Assembly (NCBI GenBank): GCA_902782885.1
Contig: CACZOW010000200.1
Span: 1-23,069, forward strand
Length of the DNA stretch: 23,069 bases
Origin: an uncultured Ruminococcus sp.
Lineage (GTDB): Bacteria > Bacillota > Clostridia > UBA1212 > UBA1255
Direction: 5' to 3'
Position numbers and translations under genes: made by a program. The notes below the pieces were generated by a model. The model was not told where the DNA came from, did not search any database, and saw only the letters and a program-made list of their open reading frames with translations. Position 1 is the stretch's first letter. Every line of letters starts with the position of its first letter. Shown here in pieces: positions 17,044 to 22,590 of this stretch.

Positions 17044-17104
17044 AAGGCAGTAATTGCCCGGGTCTGTAATTGGAAGCGTGTGTAGTATCGACCCGGATTG
17101 CCTT
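17044..17104 (+). promoter_or_regulatory. Structured 5' leader hairpin ahead of the HutP-family gene
   Basis: AAGGCAGT (17044-17051) pairs with ATTGCCTT (17097-17104), 8 bp with one G-U. After a 6-nt bulge on the 5' side only, CCGGGTC (17058-17064) pairs with GACCCGG (17090-17096). The apical loop is 25 nt. A broken T-rich run (ATTATTATTT) follows. The 3' strand (CCTTA, 17101-17105) is also complementary to the sequence covering the Shine-Dalgarno of the next gene (TAAGG, 17116-17120), so the two pairings exclude each other. No known riboswitch class is recognised. It could be an attenuator or an SD-sequestering switch. Confidence 0.5.
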
Positions 17105-17130
17105 ATTATTATTTGTAAGGAGAAAAAGTG

Positions 17131-17538
17131 ATGTTGAACAGCCGTGAAGTGGTAGAAGCGGCCATCAGAGTGGCGCTGACGAAGGATAGGGAAGAAGAAA
17201 AACAGCTGTGCGCCAAATACCGGCAGGAAGATATTTCCGCCGCGGGCGTAGATTTTGGAGGAGAGTACATCACGTCGATCACTAAAATAATCGAGAGGGC
17301 GATCGTTGCCGCCAAGCGCGAAGGCCTGATCAGTGAATCGCACACGGAGGAAGGCGCCGTCGCAGGCGCGGCCCGGGAAGCGGTATCGCAGATCATGACC
17401 AAAGCGATCGGCCTGAATGTAGGCGGAAAGATCGGGATCGCCCGGTTCGGACCGCACGTCAGCGTATGCCTGTTCTTCGGGATCGGCATGCTGCATCTTA
17501 ACGAGATGGCCATCGGCCTGGGCCACCGTGTCATCTGA
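17131..17538 (+). CDS. HutP-family protein (clostridial type)
   Basis: This 135-residue protein resembles the clostridial branch of the HutP family. Bacillus HutP is a hexameric, histidine- and Mg-dependent RNA-binding antiterminator of the hut operon. Shared features are the VERAV-like helix (IIERAIVAAKREGLI), the ESH segment with a conserved His, an Ala/Gly-rich helix, LNVGGKIGIARFGPHVSVCLFFGIG and the C-terminal H...GLGH end. One of the three histidines I expect to bind metal in Bacillus HutP (second His of ESHALYH) appears to be Gly here, so ligand use may differ. AAGGAG (17117-17122) serves either GTG 17128 or ATG 17131; I prefer the ATG with 8-nt spacing. No hut genes are nearby, and its role in this lineage is not established. 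The position ahead of cmk suggests it regulates its own operon, an inference only. Confidence 0.8.
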   Translation: MLNSREVVEAAIRVALTKDREEEKQLCAKYRQEDISAAGVDFGGEYITSITKIIERAIVAAKREGLISESHTEEGAVAGAAREAVSQIMTKAIGLNVGGKIGIARFGPHVSVCLFFGIGMLHLNEMAIGLGHRVI

Positions 17539-17558
17539 GTTCTCAGGGGGGATCTGAA

Positions 17559-18263
17559 TTGAGTCAGCATTACAGTATAGCGATCGACGGTCCGTCGGGT
17601 GCCGGCAAAAGCACCATCGCCAAGGCGATCGCACGGGATATGAAATACCTGTATCTGGATACGGGGGCAATGTACCGCGCCTTCGGACTGTACGCAATAA
17701 AAAACGGCGTTGACTTCTCCGGCGAGTGGTCAAACAAACGCAATGAAAAACGTCTGATCGCGCTGCTGACAGATTTTGATCTTGACGTAAGATATGTTGA
17801 CGGCGTCCAGCGCGTATTCGTGGGCGGCGAAGATTACACCGATTTCATCCGCACCAACGAAGTATCCAAAGCGGCTTCCGCGGTAGCGGTAGTCTCCGCG
17901 GTGCGGCTGAAAATGGTCGAACTGCAGCGCCGGATCGCAGCCGGTGCGAACGTGGTCATGGACGGCCGCGACGTCGGAACGTATGTGTTGCCCAACGCCG
18001 CGGTAAAAGTGTTTGTCACCGCGTCCCCGCTGGCGCGCGCCAAGCGCCGCTTCAAAGAGCTGCAGGAAAAAGGCGATAATTCCCACACTTTCGAACAGGT
18101 CTACTCCGATATGATCGAGCGGGATAAAAACGATTCATCCCGCGCGTTTGCGCCGTTGTCCCGGGCGGACGACGCCGCGCTGCTGGATACCACCGACCTG
18201 AACCTGGAAGAATCCATCGCGGCGGTGCAGAATATAGTGCTTTCAAAACTGGGCCTCTCCTGA
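17559..18263 (+). CDS. cmk: (d)CMP kinase
   Basis: Cmk phosphorylates CMP and dCMP with ATP, supplying CDP and dCDP for RNA, DNA and phospholipid precursors. The P-loop GPSGAGKST is at residues 11-19, followed by YLDTGAMYRA, the characteristic CMP-binding segment. DGRDVGTYVLPNAAVKVFVTAS and the lid region (RAKRRFKEL) are also typical. The 234-residue length is normal. The start is a TTG at 17559, chosen because AGGGGGGAT (about 17544-17552) lies just upstream and the family N-terminus begins here. plsC follows after 12 nt. The cmk-plsC-ispH/rpsA order is common in Clostridia. Confidence 0.97.
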   Translation: MSQHYSIAIDGPSGAGKSTIAKAIARDMKYLYLDTGAMYRAFGLYAIKNGVDFSGEWSNKRNEKRLIALLTDFDLDVRYVDGVQRVFVGGEDYTDFIRTNEVSKAASAVAVVSAVRLKMVELQRRIAAGANVVMDGRDVGTYVLPNAAVKVFVTASPLARAKRRFKELQEKGDNSHTFEQVYSDMIERDKNDSSRAFAPLSRADDAALLDTTDLNLEESIAAVQNIVLSKLGLS

Positions 18264-18275
18264 AAGGAACAGCGT

Positions 18276-18908
18276 ATGTGGTTTTTAAGACTGATCTGTC
18301 GTTTTATTTTCCGCGTATTCGTACCCACTAAAGTGTTTTATCCGGAGCGCATGCCCGAAAGCGGGGCGTGCGTCGTTGCCTCCAACCACGAGACCATGCT
18401 GGACATGTTCATGATCGGTTACCGGATCCGGCGCAAGGTCAAATGGCTGGCTAAACAGTCGCTGTTCAAGTTTAAACCTTTCGGCTGGCTGCTGAAAAAA
18501 TGCGGCGCTTTCCCGGTGAAGCGGGACAACCGTGACGTTGCCGCCGTGACCCACTGCCTGGAACTGCTCCATGAGGGTGAGGCGATAGGCATCTTTCCGC
18601 AGGGGACCCGCTCCAAAGGCCGCGGCCTCAGCCTGACGCCCAAGACCGGCTTTTTGCGGATGGCGGTGCTCTCCGGCGCGCCCGTGGTGCCGGTGGCGAT
18701 CTGGGGCAAGATCCGCCTGTTCGGTAAAGTATACGTCAAATTCGGCGAACCGATCCCGGCGGAGCAGCTGATCGATCCGGAGAAAGCTGAGGACAAAGCG
18801 GCGCAGCATGAAGCTGCGGAAGCGTACATGCGGCGCGTGTATGCCATGATGGAAGTGACCGAGGCGGACAAGGCCAGTCTGAAGAAAAAGAAGCGGAGCA
18901 AAAAATGA
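18276..18908 (+). CDS. plsC: 1-acyl-sn-glycerol-3-phosphate acyltransferase (PlsC family)
   Basis: This membrane-associated enzyme acylates lysophosphatidic acid to phosphatidic acid in phospholipid synthesis. The catalytic H-x4-D motif is NHETMLD (H38, D43). The third block normally reads FPEGTR but is FPQGTR here (F107-R112), so the usual Glu is Gln. The GAPVVPVAIWG block follows. Residues 1-22 are hydrophobic and arginine-containing, suiting a peripheral membrane helix. The C-terminus is Lys-rich (KKKKRSKK). Length 210 is typical. AAAGGAA (18263-18269) sets the ATG. The stop overlaps the ispH start as ATGA, implying translational coupling. Confidence 0.93.
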   Translation: MWFLRLICRFIFRVFVPTKVFYPERMPESGACVVASNHETMLDMFMIGYRIRRKVKWLAKQSLFKFKPFGWLLKKCGAFPVKRDNRDVAAVTHCLELLHEGEAIGIFPQGTRSKGRGLSLTPKTGFLRMAVLSGAPVVPVAIWGKIRLFGKVYVKFGEPIPAEQLIDPEKAEDKAAQHEAAEAYMRRVYAMMEVTEADKASLKKKKRSKK

Positions 18909-21349
18909 AGATCGTAAAAGCTGAAACCGCGGGCTTCTGTTTCGGCGTGGATCAGGCGGTCAATATGGCGTTCGCTGCTTTGCGTAAAGCCGGTGAGGAA
19001 CACGGCGGGCGCAAAGTTTTTTCGTTCGGAGAACTGATCCATAACAAAGCGGTGATCGACCGGCTCGAAGCGGAAGGCCTCAGAGTCGCGGATAATATTG
19101 ACGACCTGGAGCGGATGCTCGGCGAGACCGAAGGCGGGGCGGTCAACGCCAGCGTGCTGATCCGCGCGCACGGCGTCGGTCCCGAAGTGTACGAACGGAT
19201 CGCCGCCACGGGCGCGGAGATCATTGACGCCACGTGCCCGTTCGTGGAAAAAATACACCGGCTGGCGCGGCAATGCAGCGAAGCGGGAAAGCACGTCGTC
19301 ATCATCGGTAATCCCGCTCATCCGGAAGTGATCGGCATCAAAAACTGGTGCCGCGGCGGCTGTTTCGTATCGGACGATCCGGACGAAGCGCTCGCGCATA
19401 TCCGCGATTTTCTCTCCGCGAATCCTTCCGAAACGGTCTCGGTACTCGAACAGACCACTTTTTCTGAAAGAAAATACGAAATTTTTGCCGAAAATGCAAA
19501 AAAAACCTTTGACAAAGTTGAAATTTTTGGTACAATATGCAGTGCGACTTCAAGGAGGCAGCTGGAAACGGCGCGTATCGCCTCGGAAGCGGACATGATG
19601 GTGATCGTCGGAGACCGGACCAGTTCCAACACCGGAAAGCTCTACGACATATCCCGGGGGATCTGCGGAAGGACGGTATGGGTCGAAAATGCAGCGGAAT
19701 TGCCGGCGGAGGAGTTGCGACACATTTCTTTTGTTGGGGTGACAGCCGGAGCATCGACGCCCGACTGGATCATCAGGGAGGTTATTAATAACATGAGTGA
19801 AATCGACAAGATCGAAGCAGCGGTAGAAAATATCGCCGAGACTGGGGAAGCAGCGGTTTCTGAAGCAACAGCCGTTGCCGAGGAGACTGTAAGCGCTGTG
19901 GAAAACGCGCAGGCTGCTGCAGAAGAAGTTACCGAAGCTGTTAAGGCTGAGGTAGAAGAAGTTGCCGACAAGGCTGAAGAAGCTGTTGAAGCTGTTGAAG
20001 CCGAGGCAGAGAAAGTTGCGGAAACCGTCGAGGATGCCGACCAGGAGAACTTTGCTTCTATGCTGGAAGACTCTCTCAGCGCCGTCAGAAACGGCGACGT
20101 GGTCACCGGAACTATCAACAAGATTGATGACAAAGGCGTTTATGTCGACTTTGGCTTCAAGTACGAAGGCTTCATCGCTATCGATGAGTTCGCCGCGGTA
20201 CCCGGACACGACGTACCCGAGCTCAAGATCGGCGACGAGGTGAAGGCGCAGGTCGTTAAGGTCAACGACAAGGATTGCGAAGTCATCCTTTCCAAGAGAC
20301 GCCTGGACAACAAGAAGAACATGGAACTGCTGGAGAAATCCTTCACCGAGAAGACGCCGGTCACCGTAAAGGTCACCGAGGCGGTCAAGGGCGGCGTTGT
20401 TGCTTTCCTGGGCTCCATCCGCATCTTCATTCCCGCTTCCCAGCTGGCCGAGCGCTATGTGAGCGACATCAACCAGTTCGTGGGCAAGGAGATGGAAGTT
20501 GTCATCATCACCTTCGAAAAAGGCCCCAAAGGCCGCAACAAGATCCTGGGTTCCCGCAAAGAACTCCTTGTTGCCGAGAGAGCGAAGCTGGATGCGACCT
20601 TCTGGACCGATATGTACGTCGGCAAAGTGTGCAAGGGCAAGGTCAAGAGCCTTACTCCTTTCGGCGCGTTTGTTGACCTCGGCGGTTACGACGGCCTTAT
20701 CCACCTGACCGAACTCTCCTGGGAGAAGATCCATCATCCGTCTGAAGTCGTCAGCGTGGGTGACGAGGTCGAAGTCAGAGTGCTCGAGTGCGATCCCGAG
20801 AAGAAGCGCATTTCTCTGGGCTACAGAAAGCCCGAGGACGATCCGTGGGCAGACGCCGAGGATCTGTATCAGGTAGGCGATATCCTGGAAGTTACCGTTG
20901 TCCGTTTCGTGAGCTTCGGCGTGTTCGTAAACATTGCCACCGGCGTGGACGGCCTGGTACACATTTCCCAGATCTCCAACCAGCGCATCACCAAAGCGGA
21001 AGATTGCCTCAAGATCGGTCAGAAAGTCATGGCCAAGATCATCGAGACCAATATTCCGGAGAAAAAGATCAATCTCTCCATCCGCGAAGTTCAGGCGTAC
21101 GACCCCGAGCCGAAGCCTGAGGAGCTGGACGAGAACGGCAACCCGATCGTTCACGAAAAGCGCGAGCGCAGACGCAAGGACAAAGGCCCCAAGGGCGAGA
21201 AGAAGCCGAGAAGGAACGATGAAGAAGAGATCCACGGCGACGCTCCTACGTCCATGGGGACCTCTATCGGCGATATTCTCGCTTCCAAATTCGGTTCCAT
21301 CGATCTGTCTGTGGACAACACCGATGCTTCCGAAGAGAAGAGCGAGTGA
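18905..21349 (+). CDS. ispH-rpsA: IspH-ribosomal protein S1 fusion (HMBPP reductase / S1)
   Basis: An 814-residue bifunctional protein. Residues 1 to about 290 are IspH (LytB), the 4Fe-4S enzyme making IPP and DMAPP from HMBPP at the end of the MEP isoprenoid pathway; the three cluster cysteines are C12 (GFCFGV), C111 (DATCPF) and C212 (GTICSAT). Residues about 297-390 are an Ala/Glu/Val-rich, apparently helical linker. Four S1 RNA-binding domains follow at about 396-466, 482-552, 570-640 and 657-726; the last two show the best S1 signatures (GAFVDLGGYDGLIHLTEL; GVFVNIATGVDGLVHISQI). A charged, Lys/Arg-rich tail ends the protein. Such fusions are known in Clostridia. Met297 (19793) has an upstream AGGGAGG, and a promoter-like site lies inside the ispH half, so S1 may also be made alone. 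A terminator follows at 21475-21545. Confidence 0.96.
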   Translation: MKIVKAETAGFCFGVDQAVNMAFAALRKAGEEHGGRKVFSFGELIHNKAVIDRLEAEGLRVADNIDDLERMLGETEGGAVNASVLIRAHGVGPEVYERIAATGAEIIDATCPFVEKIHRLARQCSEAGKHVVIIGNPAHPEVIGIKNWCRGGCFVSDDPDEALAHIRDFLSANPSETVSVLEQTTFSERKYEIFAENAKKTFDKVEIFGTICSATSRRQLETARIASEADMMVIVGDRTSSNTGKLYDISRGICGRTVWVENAAELPAEELRHISFVGVTAGASTPDWIIREVINNMSEIDKIEAAVENIAETGEAAVSEATAVAEETVSAVENAQAAAEEVTEAVKAEVEEVADKAEEAVEAVEAEAEKVAETVEDADQENFASMLEDSLSAVRNGDVVTGTINKIDDKGVYVDFGFKYEGFIAIDEFAAVPGHDVPELKIGDEVKAQVVKVNDKDCEVILSKRRLDNKKNMELLEKSFTEKTPVTVKVTEAVKGGVVAFLGSIRIFIPASQLAERYVSDINQFVGKEMEVVIITFEKGPKGRNKILGSRKELLVAERAKLDATFWTDMYVGKVCKGKVKSLTPFGAFVDLGGYDGLIHLTELSWEKIHHPSEVVSVGDEVEVRVLECDPEKKRISLGYRKPEDDPWADAEDLYQVGDILEVTVVRFVSFGVFVNIATGVDGLVHISQISNQRITKAEDCLKIGQKVMAKIIETNIPEKKINLSIREVQAYDPEPKPEELDENGNPIVHEKRERRRKDKGPKGEKKPRRNDEEEIHGDAPTSMGTSIGDILASKFGSIDLSVDNTDASEEKSE
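19509..19536 (+). promoter_or_regulatory. Predicted internal promoter within the ispH half, upstream of the S1 half
   Basis: TTGACA (19509-19514), a 16-nt spacer and TACAAT (19531-19536) with TGG immediately before the -10 (extended form). It sits in a clearly AT-rich island (about 19450-19545) within GC-rich coding sequence. Transcription would start near 19543, about 250 nt before the possible internal S1 start at 19793. The 13-nt block CTTTGACAAAGTT is identical to that in the tilS-internal promoter. The codons are also constrained by the conserved region before C212 of IspH. Confidence 0.55.
19775..19795 (+). promoter_or_regulatory. Possible internal ribosome-binding site and start codon for a free S1 protein
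   Basis: AGGGAGG (19775-19781) precedes an in-frame ATG (19793-19795, Met297 of the fusion) by 11 nt, a long but workable spacing. The ATG falls at the expected end of the IspH domain, just where the Ala/Glu-rich linker begins. Use of this start would give a 518-residue S1-like protein. Confidence 0.4.
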
Positions 21350-21378
21350 TCCGACAATAATCCCGCTTCAGCAACGGA

Positions 21379-21413
21379 GACCGGCCGTCAGACGGTTGCT
21401 TGTCTGACCGGTC
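21379..21413 (+). other. GC-rich hairpin in the rpsA 3' region
   Basis: GACCGG (21379-21384) plus TCAGAC (21388-21393) pairs with GTCTGACCGGTC (21402-21413): 12 bp with a 3-nt bulge (CCG) and an 8-nt loop. No U-tract follows, so it is not a simple intrinsic terminator. Two weaker overlapping pairings exist: CCGTC/GACGG within 21385-21395, and GCAAC (21371-21375) with GTTGC (21395-21399). Confidence 0.45.
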
Positions 21414-21474
21414 CGGTGTGTGCTGTGCAATCGATATGTTGAAAATAGGTAAAAACTGATTTCACTTATGCTTT

Positions 21475-21545
21475 GCAATAAGAAAGAAGCTGTTTAAGGC
21501 CCGGAATCGTAGGGCGTTGAACAGCTTCTTTTTTTATCTTATTGC
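21475..21545 (+). terminator. Intrinsic terminator after ispH-rpsA, within a longer inverted repeat
   Basis: The core stem is AAGAAGCTGTT (21484-21494) with AACAGCTTCTT (21520-21530), continued by three more pairs, a G-G mismatch and GCCC/GGGC, closing a loop of about 9 nt. Seven T residues (21529-21535) follow the GC part, a classic Rho-independent terminator. Outside it, GCAATAAGA (21475-21483) is matched by TCTTATTGC (21537-21545), lengthening the inverted repeat to 71 bp with a 6-nt TTTTTA bulge. Bases 21350-21607 contain only this terminator, the hairpin before it and the promoter after it; no gene is visible. Confidence 0.9.
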
Positions 21546-21571
21546 GCTCACCGCTCAGCTTAATATATAAT
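21542..21571 (+). promoter_or_regulatory. Predicted promoter for the GH29 gene
   Basis: TTGCGC (21542-21547), an 18-nt spacer and a perfect TATAAT (21566-21571). The -35 match is weak (first three bases only) and overlaps the outer arm of the terminator's inverted repeat. The predicted start near 21578 leaves a leader of about 30 nt before the ATG at 21608. Confidence 0.45.
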
Positions 21572-21607
21572 ATCCGCGGAAATAACTCGTTTTACGGAGG
21601 TATCGGC

Positions 21608-22579
21608 ATGGACAACAAGCAATGGTTTCGCGACGCGAAATTTGGGATGATGGTGCACTGGGGCCTGTATTCGCTGCTCGGCGGCGAATGGAAGGGCGAG
21701 CGCATGCAGCTGATCGGCGAGTGGGCGCAGCAATATTTTCGCATACCGGGGGAGGAGTACCGGAAATTGACCGCCGCGTTCAACCCGGTTTATTTTGACG
21801 CAGAAGAGTGGGTATTGCTGGCCAAGCGCGCCGGAATGAAATACATCGTCTTCACGTCGAAGCACCACGACGGATTCGCGATGTATCATTCGCGCGTTGA
21901 CGCCTACAACATATACGACGCCACGCCCTTTAAACGCGATCCGGTGGCGGAACTTGCGGCGGCGTGCCGCAAACACGGACTAAAGCTGGGCCTGTACTAC
22001 TCGCAGGATCTGGATTGGGCGCATCCTCACGGCGGCGGCTACACGCTGGGCAAGGTCTGGTGCGGCGATCAGGCGTACCTCACCAATAACTGGGATTTCC
22101 CGGACGACGCGCACAAAGATTATTCCATCTGCTTCCGCGAGAAGATCGTGCCGCAGGTGAAGGAGATACTCACCGGATACGGCGACCTGTGCCTGATTTG
22201 GTTTGACGTGCCGGTCACGCTTTCCGCTGAACAGACAGACGCACTCTACGACCTGGTCAAATTCTACCAGCCCGACTGTCTGGTCAATTCCCGCATCGGC
22301 AACGGCCGCGGCGACTACGATTCGGCGGGGGACAACGAGATCCCGAACTCAGATGCCGGCGCGCGCCTGCAGGAATCTCCCTGCACGCTGAACGACACCT
22401 GGGGCTACAAGTCCTTCGACAACAACTGGAAGACCGCCGACGAAGTCCTCGCGCTAAAGGCGCGCCTGAACGGCAAAAACATCAACTATCTGCTGAACGT
22501 TGGCCCCGACGCCCTGGGCCGCATTCCCGGTCCGTCCGTCAAGGTGCTGGAGGAAGTGGGCAGAAGACTGGGCGAATAA
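21608..22579 (+). CDS. Alpha-L-fucosidase-like glycoside hydrolase (GH29), short single-domain form
   Basis: GH29 enzymes remove alpha-L-fucose from glycans by a retaining mechanism. The TIM-barrel landmarks are present: KFGMMVHWGLYSLLGGEW near the N-terminus, YIVFTSKHHDGFAMYHS, LGLYYSQDLDW, and LIWFDVP with D200 as the likely nucleophile; NYLLNVGPDALGRIP near the end is also typical. The protein has 323 residues, far shorter than the usual 430-600, and stops right after the catalytic barrel, so the C-terminal beta-sandwich is absent. There is no signal peptide, which implies a cytosolic enzyme acting on imported oligosaccharides. GGAGG (21596-21600) fixes the ATG at 21608; an upstream in-frame ATG at 21542 would place residues over the promoter and is rejected. 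Substrate specificity cannot be read from sequence. Confidence 0.85.
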   Translation: MDNKQWFRDAKFGMMVHWGLYSLLGGEWKGERMQLIGEWAQQYFRIPGEEYRKLTAAFNPVYFDAEEWVLLAKRAGMKYIVFTSKHHDGFAMYHSRVDAYNIYDATPFKRDPVAELAAACRKHGLKLGLYYSQDLDWAHPHGGGYTLGKVWCGDQAYLTNNWDFPDDAHKDYSICFREKIVPQVKEILTGYGDLCLIWFDVPVTLSAEQTDALYDLVKFYQPDCLVNSRIGNGRGDYDSAGDNEIPNSDAGARLQESPCTLNDTWGYKSFDNNWKTADEVLALKARLNGKNINYLLNVGPDALGRIPGPSVKVLEEVGRRLGE

Positions 22580-22590
22580 TAAAACGATTA

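Noticed and set aside
16992..17090. HutP-type NAG triplets spaced by 4 nt in the leader
   Set aside because: AAG and GAG at 16992-17001 have the right spacing, but the third position is GCA and the site lies upstream of the predicted transcription start. CAG, AAG and UAG in the hairpin are not spaced at 7-nt intervals. The Bacillus recognition pattern is therefore not present.
17044..17114. Leader hairpin as a standard intrinsic terminator
   Set aside because: The following tract is ATTATTATTT, interrupted by A residues. It is a poor U-tract, so I describe the element as a possible switch rather than a terminator.
19550..21235. A 561-codon open frame on the minus strand
   Set aside because: It mirrors the ispH-rpsA coding sequence and shows low-complexity hydrophobic/acidic residues with no ribosome-binding site.
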